From Paralvinella palmiformis (taxonomy: Eukaryota; Annelida; Polychaeta; Terebellida; Alvinellidae), in NCBI GenBank assembly GCA_025642065.1, contig JAODUP010000148.1, positions 836,227 through 900,226 of the forward strand: 64,000 bases of DNA. The letters run 5' to 3'. Below the pieces are notes generated by a model that saw only the letters and a list, made by a program, of their open reading frames with translations, was not told the origin of the DNA and searched no databases. This document shows, piece after piece, positions 12,109 to 24,038 of this stretch. Position 1 is the first letter of the stretch. Each line of letters begins with the position of its first letter. A program made the translations under genes and the position numbers.

Positions 12109-12266
12109 CCCGTGTGCCATGAGCTAATTGATAATGCTGCTGACCACAGATCTCTGACACCTAGGTTCAATTTCCAGCTTGCTTATGTCTGAGGGGTGTT
12201 TCACCTTTCACTTGGCTCAGCTCATTTAATCTACAGTGTGTACAAAAGTGACCGTAAAGCAGCAAA
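12109..12266 (+). mobile_element. Degenerate SINE, family 2
   Basis: Immediately follows the LINE tail. Shares GACCACAGATC, the GGTTCAATTTCCAGC box B-like segment, GAGGGGTGTTTCACCTTTCACTT and ACAAAAGTGACCGTAAA with the better copies at 38645 and 51553. Confidence 0.7.
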
Positions 12267-13905
12267 CACTTTATATTTTTTTGTTCATCATACCGACTAA
12301 TGCTGTTCAACAAACAATTACAATATTTATTATTTATTATCTATACAAACAAAATAACATCGTTCTCTTGATCTCCAAAACCAATTATCTAGGTATTATT
12401 CACAGAAACTTAATTTGAATGAGAAATAAACCGACATTCTCCTACCAGTTAGCTATATTAACTAGTTTGGATTTCCCGACAACCAAATCCGGAGCCCCGA
12501 ATTGGCAGTATAATGCAGGTTTCTATCGTAGAACTCACGTTTCCTAAATCTAGTTCCAGTTCAGGTACTGATAATGACCGCAGGATCAATACACGTTACT
12601 GAAACAAAATGTATACCGATAATAGACAATGACAATGTTATTTCATCAGACAATCGAGTGTTTAGTTTTGGTATTGTTTCAATCTTCGTGGATTATGCAG
12701 AACCATCGTTAAATTAATTATTGTCGATATGTTGGTTAAGCGACTCGCTAATCACCGAGAGAGCGTCTATGTCTACCGTACCGCCATCTAGCGACTGTTA
12801 ATTAAAGTGCTAGCTGGAACCTGACGTCAAGCGGCGTCCTTGTGGCTCATTTCCTCCTTCCAGGTTGTGTTGATCCAAGGATTTGGGACTTTAACTGTGT
12901 GGTCACTCACTCACTCACTCACTCACTCAGCGAATCATTAAATTTATTTATATTCGGTACTAGATCAAATTTGTCAATTTGTTTATGAATTTGGTGGGAA
13001 TATTTCAAATTTTCATTAGTTTTAAAATATTTATAAAAATAACAGCTCCGGTGATTATATCATTTGAATCATTACGTTACACGAAGCCTGGAACCAACTC
13101 ATAAATCATGCGAACAAACTGTCATTTAAGTGAAAAACAATAAACAAAAATCGCCTCTTGATATAAAATATTCATCAGTACTAAAATAAACTGAAATTTC
13201 AAAGCTTTCGAAGTGTTCGTCTCAGTCCCTCAGACATTGTCTTACTTAGAGAAGATGTATTACGGAAGATCATAAATAGATATTCCGGTTTGATCAAACA
13301 TATTTATTGGTCTACAAGTTGTTTCTTTTCGTTGTGTTTGATTAATTACCATTTTTTAAATCTATAGATTCCATTGTTTGTTTATTTATCAATCGATCTG
13401 TCTCTCTGTTTGTATGTATGCATGTGTCGATCTAATACACACCGTTTTTGTCTTGGGTATTTGTTTGTGTATTGCCTTTTAATTTGATTTTGTTTGTTTG
13501 TGCTTTCGTTTGTGTGTGTGTGCGTGTGTGTATGTGTGTGTGCGTGTGTGTGCGCGCGCAGGCTGGTCTGGGTGTGTCTGTCTATATCTTCCAGCTGTTT
13601 CTGAAATTCAGCTCTCATCACTTACCCGAAACATTAATATCGAACGCCTATTTCTAGTGAATACTACATTAACACCTTTGAGGCATTAATTAAACAGTTG
13701 AAACATTTGTCGATTTGAAACCATAAATAATGAAAAAAAATACTTGTAGGTCTGATATGTGTGTGATTCACGTTTGACAAAATAATACATCCTGTCTAGG
13801 GACTGGTCAATGACATCCTCAACACGCACGCGCAGACACACACGAATACACATACACACGCCATCCTCATTCGTGTCCTACATCCTAGACGCCGCCGCCG
13901 CCGCC

Positions 13906-13938
<33 letters not shown>

Positions 13939-14321
13939 CCCAGCATCTTCCCAAGGTAACCCGAAGCGGCCAAGACACGCCAGGTAAGTGCGCGACAAAT
14001 GAGCGGCATCACACCAGCAGGTGATCCATAACAACACATACCGGCTTGTCATCAGTCCACTTACCACGATATAAACACCAATTATAGGCCACACAATCGG
14101 CTATTAATTGCTATAGAAACCGGCCGTCTAATTTGCCGAATGCCCGAAGCGAAGCGCGTCGCTTCTTCGCGTATAGACACATTTGTTGACGTTTTGAGGC
14201 GAACGTCTCCCAGCTGTTCGTGTGTTTTATAGACGACGTTCACGCGACATTTGGAAGTTGAAGAAATGGTGTCCGGACAGTTGGCGAGGAGGTACCCGAT
14301 GTTTTAGGAGTTATTTTCACC
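12267..14321. other. Intergenic region between LINE remnants and the second chitin-binding-like gene
   Basis: Contains an ACTC run (12903-12928) typical of SINE family 3 tails, a GT-rich run (13512-13560) and a CA run (13905-13937). The last few hundred bases must hold the promoter and 5' UTR of the gene starting at 14322; no clear core promoter element is seen. Open frames in this stretch are microsatellite products. Confidence 0.5.
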
Positions 14322-17300
14322 ATGGACACCGCTCTGTACTACATATGGACCTGTGTTCTTGGATATCTTCTGGGCGACAATGGAAGAGTATTCGGCAAGC
14401 CATCCGGAGGTATGGTTGTGTTGTTGTTGTTTTTTTGGGGGGAGGGACTTGAGGATTAGCGTTATCTTGTCAGATTTAGGTGATTTGTTATCCTCAGACC
14501 AATTTGCAGCATTATTATGTCTTCTAAATGATGATTAATGTTTTACGGCCACGTTTTGTGCTCATGATAGGCTAAATGGGCCGAGCGACATCCAAAGGTA
14601 ATGAAGCGAAGTCAAAGATTAAACACCCTTCATATATGCCCACGTCGGGGTTCGAACTCAGGTGGTCGTGATCTGTGACCCAAAGCGCTACCAGTTAGAC
14701 CACGAAGGCGCCCTTATTTCTTCTAGAACGAAGACGCATACACAGTCTTTTGCTGCAACATGATTATTAATTTTCCTAACGCGTCGTGTCAACAGATAGT
14801 TCTTTAATTACTCAATGTATCATACACCATCCAGTAATTAGAAGATGTTTTTATCGTCATCATCAATTGGCCAGTTAATGACACTAACTAGAGGTTGAAG
14901 CTTCACGTCAAAGACGTTTCACGACGACGACTGTTCATTTCAGTTCCGCAGTCGGTATTGCGAAGCGCTTCAGATCACCCGGGGCGTGCGAGAGAACCCC
15001 AGTGCTGGCTGTTTCTGTTCGATGTTACAGTTTTTAATAAAAGGCTTTCTACCTGATCGACTTCTTTTCTCTGAAGGGGTACTCACTCGGCCCAAAATCC
15101 CAGGTGTACCGGCGCCAAGTCTAAACGAAGCAAGTACTCACTGACTGACTCACTGACTGACCCACTCACTCACTTACTCATTCACTCAAATCTCCCACCT
15201 ATCGCTCGGCCCATTTAGCCTACCATATGTACAAGAGTGGCCGTAAACAACAACAATAATAATAATAATCATCATCATCATCATCATCATCATCGTCGTT
15301 ATCATCATCATCATCATCATCATCCCACCTATCAGTTCATTCACTCTCTCAGCTATACAATAATTAGCCGTTGCTATCGTTCTCGACAGGTCCATTCCGG
15401 AACGAGATCCCGACGATGTCATCCATCTTGTGCGTGAACGGCGACAAACGGGCGTATCCCGGCCACGAGCGCATGTATCTGCTGTGCAACTTTGGCGAAT
15501 ACGTCCTCATGACCTGCCCCAGGGGTACGATGTACTGTCCGCGCATCGACACCTGTTGTTTCCAGGCGATTCAGCGACGCCGTAAGGCAGTCACACCGAC
15601 CCCTCGATCCCCGGCCCGATACATTTGGCCTCTGCAAGGATTAACGGCCAAGAAAGGAGAACGGAATGGCAGCGTCAACGTGCCATTGCGTCACCCGAGC
15701 GTCAACGCTGAGGGACTGAACGACGCCTATCGGCACAAACTTCTGGAACTCTTTCGGCGTTTTTTGAAACCGGGAAGACCTGCAATGAACAGCGCCATCG
15801 ACGGCCAGAGGAAGGAGAAACCGGCGACCGACCGGTCGTACAAAGAGCTAGTACCGCGTAAAGAGGTCGAAGCGATTATTCAACGCGTAAGTACCACCCA
15901 CAGTCCGAGCACCGAATTACTAGAGCCAACCACGCCCCCGGCTGTACTCCGAGCCACGGCTGAGAGGCTGCCGGTTGATAAACGAACGACAAGTCACGGA
16001 TCATCGGTTATTGGGGGCGGTGAACAAGGGCAGATCGATGGCGGTGGGCATTCTTCGGTTGGTGCTGGCTCAAAGCAGCCATTAGTGAGCAAAGAATCGT
16101 ACGGTGTCCGCTATCATGGGCATGGACGAGATGCGGGCCAAGGAAGTCGGGATAGCCGCGTTGTGGCTTATATAAACAATCCTATCCGGTCACCGAAGAC
16201 GAATGATAAACGAGTTCGGACGTATCACGGCAAAGGTGAACGAGAGGATCGCAATAGGCCGGAACTGTCTAACCCCGTCGTTGATATAGTTAATGAGAAC
16301 AAGGGCAACGTCGTTCTACGAACTCTCCAGGACGATGAGAAAACGAAGGGCACTGGAGCGAACTCTTCGACCAACTTACTCTTTGGCTCCGCATCTCTGA
16401 AGAGCATCTCATATGGATACGGGGTTAAGTATAATCCGGTGCGAGTAGATCAGCTTGAAAACACAACCGGTGGTAAGAGGGATAACCATGGCCTGGACAG
16501 GAATCCGGATTCGGCCGTTTCCGGAGCCGACTTGATCAAGAAGCCGAAACCGACTGCCGATGGTGTCACGCAGAAGATGGGCTTGACGAAGATCAACAAC
16601 GATCTGACCATCAACGAAACCTATCATATCCCGAATGCGACTGGTCATGACAACGGAAACAAAATGGATCCTGACCTTGAAATGAAACCTGGAACACAAG
16701 AATCCGAGAGAAAATCGGGATCGAGTCCGTTTAATCGGCAGAGCCATGCCGGGAAATTGGCAGCTTGGGGATTTCGAGGCAGTCCAGACAAGCGAAGGGC
16801 ATTTAAGGAACTACGCGACGATTCTGCTAACAGTTGGACCGAATACTTGGAGGTTTTGCAAACCCCGAAAACGTTTGGTATCTTGTCGACGCCAACAAGT
16901 TATGCCGTTCCAGACAAACAGACGGAGGAAGAGAACCAAATGAATACTATTAAGAATGAAGACGAGACGGGAAGCCGTCGAATTTCGGCAGAAAATGATA
17001 CATCATCGATCATAAAGCCTAAGAGTACTAGTACGTATCCTGAAAACAGTCGGAACCGATATCGGATATCCGATGGTAGGAAAAGACCCATCTCGGATAA
17101 AAGCAACAACGACAGCGAGCGCCAGAATACTTACAAAGAGATGAACAACAACAACAACAACAACAACAAGTCTCGGCTGCTGAATCCGCGAGTTGTCTCC
17201 ACCAAAGATGGCAGCGTTCAGATCGTGCTTTCTCGACAGATTCTTTTCCAACTTCTACGCCCAGCCGTGTCTCAGGAACATGACCAAAGACTGAATATAC

Positions 17301-17332
17301 CACCAATTAATATCAGTATTATATTTGAGTAA
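14322..17332 (+). CDS. Secreted protein with a reduced chitin-binding type-2-like module and long disordered tail
   Basis: Two exons, 14322-14409 and 15390-17332, joined in phase 1 (donor GTATGG, acceptor CGACAG), about 676 aa. Exon 1 encodes a signal peptide (hydrophobic YYIWTCVLGYLLG). Exon 2 opens with the cysteine module: Cys44, Cys62, Cys72 and Cys85, plus Cys79 and Cys86, with TCPRG after the third core cysteine as in peritrophin/CBM14 domains. Residues from about 90 on are hydrophilic, rich in Lys, Arg, Asn, Ser and Gly, with no domain recognised and an Asn run near residue 600 from an AAC repeat. The exact product is unknown; an extracellular chitin or matrix role is inferred. The core cysteine spacing and the phase-1 signal exon match the minus-strand gene at 3845-6074. 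AATAAA signals follow at 17585 and 17609. Confidence 0.8.
14540..14716 (-). mobile_element. SINE family 2 in the intron of the second chitin-binding-like gene
   Basis: Minus-strand copy: read on the plus strand it begins TTTTACGGCCACGTTTTGTG, passes GGCTAAATGGGCCGAG, and ends at the tRNA-like head (GGGTTCGAACTCAGG, then CTACCAGTTAGACCACGAAGGCGCC). Confidence 0.85.
15060..15325 (+). mobile_element. SINE family 3-like tail followed by a SINE family 2 3' end
   Basis: CCCAGGTGTACCGGCGCCAAGT and a degenerate ACTC/ACTG run (15130-15188) match the 3' end of SINE family 3. Directly after it, CGGCCCATTTAGCCTACCAT and GTGGCCGTAAA (15208-15247) are the last 50 bases of SINE family 2 with an AAT and CAT tail to 15325. 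Both lie in the intron just before exon 2 of the gene at 14322. Confidence 0.7.
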
Positions 17333-17940
17333 ATGATGTGGCTTGTGAGTGAGTACCAAAGATCGAGCACGCTGCACTTATTCGTCTGCCATTGGTCTGC
17401 TGCGGTTCAAATAATGCCCCGAAATCGTGTAATGTAACATCAATCAGGAAACTCTAGCCCTGACACGTGCCCCTACTAGTGTTACAATATACTTCTTTTC
17501 GATCTTATTTGAAAGAAATGATCTTTTAAGGCAGTTATATATATATATATATATATATATATCATTTGCAAGCTGAATGACAACAATAAACTTACTGCTA
17601 GTTAGTTAAATAAACCGTCTAATTTATTAATTTATTTACTGGGATATTTTCAGAGACAAGGAAGGCAATTTGCCAGGATAGATGTTATTTATCAGAAAAC
17701 CTATTTTGGAACGTTTCTGTAATGATGTTTAAGAAATTTCATGAAATTAATAAGACGCCTCTATATAAAGTTCTAACTCAGTGGCTTCCGTTGCATTTTG
17801 AGAATAATAATATATGAGGCACGTGCCATATAAATAGCCACTTGGTTGCCCTTTCTCGTTAATGAATGTAAATTGTAATCGATTATAGCAACAATTGTGC
17901 TACTTAAGGCATAGATACCATATTATTGACTGGACAGATC
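17333..17940. other. 3' flank of the second chitin-binding-like gene
   Basis: Probable 3' UTR with AATAAA at 17585-17590 and 17609-17614; an AT repeat lies at 17538-17562. No gene beyond it. Confidence 0.5.
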
Positions 17941-17947
17941 AGAAATT

Positions 17948-18046
17948 TGCATGCATGCATGCACAAATAAATACGTGCAAATAAATACATGCAAACAAAT
18001 GCAAATAAATACATGCAAATAAATACATGCACATGCAAATAAATAC
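17948..18046. repeat. Short tandem array built on ATGCAAATAAATAC
   Basis: Imperfect 14-base units. ATGCAAAT occurs exactly at 17999-18006, 18013-18020 and 18033-18040. Several variants (GTGCAAAT, ATGCAAAC) surround these. Confidence 0.8.
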
Positions 18047-18401
18047 GCGTACACGCGCACACATAGCATACTAGCTTTACATTTGGGCAGCTAACAAAAC
18101 AATAGATACTCGAATAGACTTTTGCTGAGAACTATGGAAAAGATAGCTACTGGAATAAATACTTGACATAGAACATCTTAGTCAAATCAAATAAATAAAC
18201 GAACTGAAAGATTCACACGCAATGGCAAATAAATAGCCAAGGTCAAGGTCCGTGTTTTATTTTGCTGTCGCAAGAAGGAGTGACTATCGTGTAACAAGCT
18301 AGATTAATGTTTAGGTAGAGCAAAACGACGCTCTTTCGTCCATTTAGCAATCGACCACCTCAGTTGTTGGTTTTTACTAGCTTCGTTTCGTTATGTGTGT
18401 G

Positions 18402-18406
<5 letters not shown>

Positions 18407-18471
<65 letters not shown>
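18407..18471. repeat. (AT)n microsatellite
   Basis: About 65 bases of AT repeat preceded by GTGTGTGTATGTAT. Confidence 0.95.
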
Positions 18472-18474
<3 letters not shown>

Positions 18475-18582
18475 TGCAGAGTCATGCATTGCATTGTATC
18501 CCGTGAGAAAAACCTTTTACAAATCGAAACATAAAAGAGATATTTATCCTTCAATATTCACCGCTTCTATGACCTCCTGGGT

Positions 18583-18840
18583 AGAATGAGGGACTACTGA
18601 TCCATGCTGTGCGGTAAGTCGGAGGTTCGAACACTACAGTAGAAGGAGTTTTTCACCCAACCAGGCAACTGGCAACGTTTTCTTCAGCGAATATGCCATC
18701 TATATAAATTCTAAATTTATTTCGAATTAGTTCCCGTGGTGAAGCAGTGAATTACAGACAGAACATGTGCGTCTCCTTCATTTGAGGTAGCTAAGCCACG
18801 TAAAACAACTTCCATTTCGGCCATTATTATTATTGTTATT
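18583..18840 (+). mobile_element. tRNA-derived SINE, family 4
   Basis: The tRNA-like head ends in GGAGGTTCGAACACTACAGT. The body (GGAGTTTTTCACCCAACCAGG, GAATATGCCATCTATAT, GGTGAAGCAGTGAATTACAG, TTTGAGGTAGCTAAGCC) and the end (CCATTTCGGCCATTATTATT) match the copy at 52095-52365 in the same order and orientation. Confidence 0.85.
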
Positions 18841-19919
18841 GTTATTTTAATTTCACCCGATCATTATCAACACTCATCCTTAGCTACACTTAAAATAAAC
18901 AATCACCAAGGAAGAATACCGAATAAAAGAGACCACACAGTGGGTATCAGTGTTCGCACATTCGTGTGCTATCACTGTTTCATGAAACGAAAGATATAAA
19001 TCAATTAATCAATCAATCAATCAATCAAACTATCCCGTGGACCGCCTCCCACGAAATCAGAGATAGCACACTGGTAATTACGTCATTGGGGTGGAAACCA
19101 ATTGAATTCCTTTCAATTTGCAAAACGATCCCCTGGAGAGATACCCCACCAGAGAAATACCAGTGACAGAAGTCTTGCACTTCACCTAGAGTTGAGATCC
19201 GATGCACATCGAAAGCAATATCAAGTAGATAAGTTTTCAGTTAGATTTGAAAGATCCTATGGTCGAAACGGGACTTACGTGCTATGGGAGGTGATTCCTT
19301 GCATTTGGTACAGCTACACTAAAAGCAGCACCTCCATACGATTTGAGTCTAGTCTTTGGGATCTTCAGTAGTGGCAGATTACCGTAGCCGAGTCGACGAT
19401 CAATTAAAGCTGTTTCAATTCTATTAGTTCACATATATAGGTTGGGTCTAAGCTATGCACCACTTTGAATGCGATCAGTGGTATCTTGATAAGTTGTTTC
19501 ACCGGTAACCAAATGGAGATGTTTAAGTACACACTCTCTGCGATCGTACTTGTGGTTATTCGTCACCAGACGCGCAGTACAGTATAGCCACCAACCGCTA
19601 ACGCCATTCTCCATAATAACACGCCCAACTAACCACACCAATATAAAATTAGCAACACAATAAAAGAGTAGTATCCCCTGAAACATCTGAGGGTTGAACA
19701 CTTCGATGACCAATACTAATAAATAAAAAATAGTTTCTCCTTCAGCAAATTGTGACTACCACCAAGATTGAACCCAAATTTCCAGGTTATCTTATCTACC
19801 ATAAACCCAAAGACTCATTATCAGATTAGAATAGGAATTTTTCCCAAAGGACTACAGAAGACTTCCAGTTAGCTCATAGTCACTTCATACCTTAGGGCAG
19901 GGGCTAATAAAAAAACACA
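18841..19919. other. Intergenic DNA, no supported gene
   Basis: An ATCA run at about 19000-19027 is the only clear simple repeat. Open frames at 19025-19207 and 19453-19713 carry no recognisable motif. The stretch may be old transposon sequence but no family could be assigned. Confidence 0.4.
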
Positions 19920-20590
19920 TCAATATTCAATATTCAACAATTCACTATTCCCTACGCACCGATTCCATGACCGCACTCCTCATCCTTCAGAAACTCTCCT
20001 CTTCGATCTACCCAGAAACAGCCCATCAAATCTGTTATGAAACCGAATATCTCAAACAACTAGCCACCTATTTTGTCTTTCACAGGATACCCAGCCACAG
20101 ATGATTCTTCGGCAACGAAGAAATTGACCGACTTTCCAACTCAGCTACATCCTTGGACACTATCCAGACATGTGAGCAGAATATCGCAGCTTTACGACGG
20201 CAGATCCCGATTGGGGTGAAGAAATGAGAGTCATCCTTTTCAAGAACTATTAAACCATGCATCCCCACTGGTACTTGTTACCACGTACAACGCCATCTTA
20301 CCAGAAGACAGGATACCCCGAAATAGATGAATAAAAACTCAATTCCGACTCCTCAAGTGCCATTTCTGACCACTAATTAAGCCACCTCCGGTCAATGTCC
20401 AGACAACAGAAGCAAAATAAGAGACATATACCACTTCCAGTTCACCATTCTCTACCATCAGAAAACCAAACTAAGTATATCTACAAAGACGGTCATCCAT
20501 CATCATCCATAATGCCCTTTACACGCTCATCAGCAGACAACTCTATGTGAAACCAAACAAATAACAATAAAAGGTCGTACTATAAGATTA
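19920..20590 (+). mobile_element. Decayed LINE fragment with RNase H-like C-terminus
   Basis: Translated on the plus strand, broken by stops, it reads TDSMTALLILQKL, then RIPSH, then FFGNEEIDRLSNSATS. This matches the end of the RNase H domain of I/Jockey-type LINEs (the usual form has a D-S motif followed by SHxGxxGNExAD). No intact frame remains. Confidence 0.6.
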
Positions 20591-20642
20591 TCATGAAGTA
20601 GATAATGACGCCTTCGAAATAAAATGGTAAGAGTATGACATG

Positions 20643-20925
20643 ACATATATAATAATAAATGTTTATATAGCGCCAGAACGAGGTAACCCCGTTCTGAGGC
20701 GCTGTACAATATTATTATCCTTGATTCAGACCACTTTCCACCCAGTACTCATCTGAACCCCCAAACGTTACCGAAACACCAACCGATCACGTCCTGTCAG
20801 GTTCTTATTTTTATGGATGAGAGAACCAGTCGCCACGTGACAGTATTGCCGCTTCCGGATCTTCGACCCCGCGACCGTTAGGCTAGGAGTCCTACGCTCT
20901 AACTAACTGCGCCACCACGGCTTGA
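20643..20925 (-). mobile_element. tRNA-derived SINE, family 1 (minus orientation)
   Basis: The reverse strand begins GCCGTGGTGGCGCAGTTAGT with tRNA boxes, continues with CACGTGGCGACTGGTT, CATAAAAATAAGAACCTGAC, and ends at the plus-strand left edge with a GCGCCTCAGAACG... TATATAAACATTTATTATT tail. The copy at 36862-37192 has the same order in plus orientation. Confidence 0.85.
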
Positions 20926-21309
20926 CATATAAAGAAACAGCCGTAGACATGGACCAACAAAAGACAGGAAGCAAATAAGGAAATGCATAGAACAAACGAA
21001 TTTTGATTGGATAAACCAAAGGTAGTAAAATAAATGTCAACAACAAGAGAAGGATACAAAGAAAATGATAAGACAAGACAAAAGAAAGGGGGATGGAACA
21101 CCTGGCCGCAGACATAGAAGAAGTAGTTTGCAAAGAAAGATAAAGGGACTCTACAACATAACATGATCGCTGAGCAACGACAAATACAAGACAGCAAACG
21201 ATGTAAAAGACAAACTTGTAAACTTCTGAAGCAATATTAAGCTAGGTGTTCAGGATGGAAATAACACTTTAACTTCACTACGAATATAGACCTTTTATCA
21301 ATTAACCAA
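20926..21309. other. Degenerate sequence, possibly LINE-derived
   Basis: A-rich, without an intact frame. It lies between a SINE and a clear LINE remnant, so it may belong to the latter. No gene is supported. Confidence 0.35.
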
Positions 21310-21790
21310 TGATAGATATTGAACTAGTTCTAAGCATTGATGAAATCAACGCCGCTAAACTTCTTAACATAAACAGAGATCTGTTAAAACCGGGAAAGCT
21401 GGAGGGATAGATGATATTACAGCAATTCTGGAACAAGGTCAGTTATGGAATCCACGGAGAGATAATAAAAATGGTTTATTAAATACCCTAGCCAAACCAC
21501 TGTTGTAATAAGGATGCTTAACATGGAATGCGAACAAGTGACAAGCAACTGGATATTTTCCAATATAGCTAGCTGTCTTAGAATAATTCTAAAAACAGAG
21601 ATATTGAAAACATCTGAAAAAAAAAAAAAATAAGTGGATATCTACAGAAAAGAAGATGGATCTGGATCGGGCATGTGCTGAGAATTTAGGGAAATGACCA
21701 CTTCTAACGGCACTGAGATGGACATCGGAAACAACGAGCAGTCTTGTGGACCTCAAGCGGGTTGAAGTGGACAGATAAGCTAAGTGTCAT
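21310..21790 (+). mobile_element. Decayed LINE fragment (reverse transcriptase and C-terminal motif)
   Basis: Broken plus-strand frames read GKAGGIDDIT near 21400 (the RT entry motif, usually GKAxGxDxI) and KKWIWIGHVLR near 21650 (the common WxWxGHxLR motif near the C-terminus of many LINE ORF2 proteins). The distance between them is too short for an intact RT, so a large internal deletion is implied. Confidence 0.65.
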
Positions 21791-24025
21791 GAAGTCTCCA
21801 TAGGGGACCATAATATAAGTATTTTTACTTTCTAGTTAAATCATCAAATTTTAATGCATTTATTTTTATTTAGATTATTATATAAAATAAAAGAAACCCA
21901 ATTTTAAAAACAAATCCATGATCGGGACGAAATCACCAAGAACGAACATTTTGTGGCACGAAACATGTAGTTACCGCTAGATGTCTATTTTAACAACACT
22001 TGCATGGATAGATGCAATATCTAACCATTAATTACTGCTTTGTTATTACTGACAAATAAAAGTAAAACTGATAACATAATTTGTGCCATTGACAGCGAAA
22101 ATCTAATAACTATCTGGGGTGTTTTCTGAGGTTTATCCAAGCTATTTCGCTCAGGTATGGAGTTTAGTAAAACCGGATGCGTGCGCATAGATCGGGCGCT
22201 AAGTTTCAAATAGTGCTCAAGTAAAATATGAAATGATTGCTTGTTGTTGTTTGTGATCTAAGTAAGTATACTTTAGTCAATATCATTATTATTTGGGTTA
22301 TTTAATATTAAAATTTCTGCGACATAGATTCGAAATTTCAGTCAGTTTCTTTGTTGTTTTTATTTAAAAATTGCATTGTTATTTAGCTTCTAACTGTTCG
22401 CTGTTCCGGTGTCTGAATCTGCCAAACAGTGACAGGCATACTGACAGTTTAATATCAGTCGATTATCCATGTTTAACGACTCTGTCTACTTGGGATAACT
22501 GGAGATCTGTTTGCATATTTATTGATGAATTTTACATCGTACTACAACATTAATGATTAAAACTCTGCCATGGCTATGGCCTATGCTATGGGGCTATGGC
22601 TATGCATGCCTATCAGTATCATTATCAATAGGGAAGGTGGTCATTTTTTCAATTTGTGGCTCATTGGATAGGTCTTGTCATAATTAAAAAGAAAATATAT
22701 AGTTTAATGGAGCTATATTTTATAATTATTGAGTAATCGGCTAAAATATTCCCCAAATATCGCCACTTATTTGACAGGTCACAAAAGTAATTCCAGAAAT
22801 GTACCATATGATTGCCAGAAGAGAAGGTTTATGAACGTCATAGATCACCAAATAATTGTATCACTGACCTGTTTTCATCATTTGTGTAATGTAATATTTA
22901 TGTATAACACATAAAAATAAATAAATATGTATCAAGTTATCACATTTATCAGAAATAAGTCTGCAAAATTGGCCCAAACACCAATCAGCTTGAGCCTGTA
23001 TCAGTGGGATGTTTCACTCAGCAGTTACTCTATAGTCATATGTTCCAGGTGTGACGAGTAAGAGGGGGTACTTAAAGCACTCATCTATTCATTCTTTGTT
23101 GTTTATTCTGTATTTATGGCAGATTGGACTAGACCTTGTTTTCTTTTGATTATTGGTGCTTAAAACATACAGTAAATGGTTGAAATCATATAAGCAGAGT
23201 CAATCATTTATAGCATTCATATTATAGTTCAAAATAATACTCTGTTAGTGCAGTGCATAACGTTACTGCACTGCTTTTAGTCGGAAATGGAATTATGGCA
23301 GTTTAACTTGCAGATTCTCTTTCACACGTAAATGGCGGTTGATCACATGAGGACAAATATTTACAATTGGACATCCAAGATATTATTTGGCACATTTTAA
23401 AACGATATTTGTTTGTGTAATAGAACTGAATTGATTCTTTGATATAATAAATAGAATTAGAAAATTATGTTGTGAAGATCTGCTTGAACAAAACAATTCT
23501 GCATCCATCTTCAGAACTTTTTCATCTGTCCAAATTTACTGTTATCCATTTGGATAGCTACTTTGATTGAAAGCTTGTTATATTATAAATGTTTTCATGT
23601 GAATACTTGAAATATATTTAAATACTTTTCTTTTGGTCAAATACATAAGTCATCATAAGTCATTACATCAAAGATATCGTTAATTGCAATTCCTTATGAT
23701 CACAGAGAGAAGACAATTCCTTCATGTTTGTGTGGTGCAATTCAGTGATCAGATTATTTCCTGAAACAAATCATGTTGGTGATAAAATATTCAGATCGAA
23801 ACATGAAATAATTTTAGAAAAGTATTTGGATATGTATTTGAAAAATCAAAAACGTTGTAAAAGTATTTAAATACAAATACTTTTCTTTATGGTAAGCTCA
23901 AATACTTGAAAAAAGTATTTAAATACTTTCAAATACAAATGTATTTGATACCATACCTGGAATACTTATATGTCATATTGGTGTGTGGTTTTTAGTTTTG
24001 TAAATTTAGTTTTGTTTGTTGACAG
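21791..24025. other. Upstream flank or 5' UTR intron of the KIF15 gene
   Basis: The coding exon at 24039 is preceded by TTTGTTTGTTGACAG at 24011-24025, a good acceptor, so at least one untranslated exon should lie upstream. A candidate donor (TAA|GTAAGT) ends near 22261. The stretch also has a SINE family 3-like 3' end (22975-23095) and an AAGTATTTAAATAC-rich block (23600-23950). Confidence 0.45.
23600..23955. repeat. Palindromic AAGTATTTAAATAC-rich block, likely short DNA-transposon derivative
   Basis: The self-complementary core TATTTAAATA with flanking AAGT/ACTT recurs at about 23615, 23865 and 23915, partly in inverted arrangement, with TTTTGGTCAAATAC and GTATTTGATACC at the edges. The structure suggests a foldback or MITE; no transposase is present. 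Confidence 0.45.
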
Positions 24026-24038
24026 GGAACTCCACATC

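Noticed and set aside
16409..16747. Minus-strand open frame of 112 codons
   Set aside because: Shadow of the long plus-strand exon 15390-17332.
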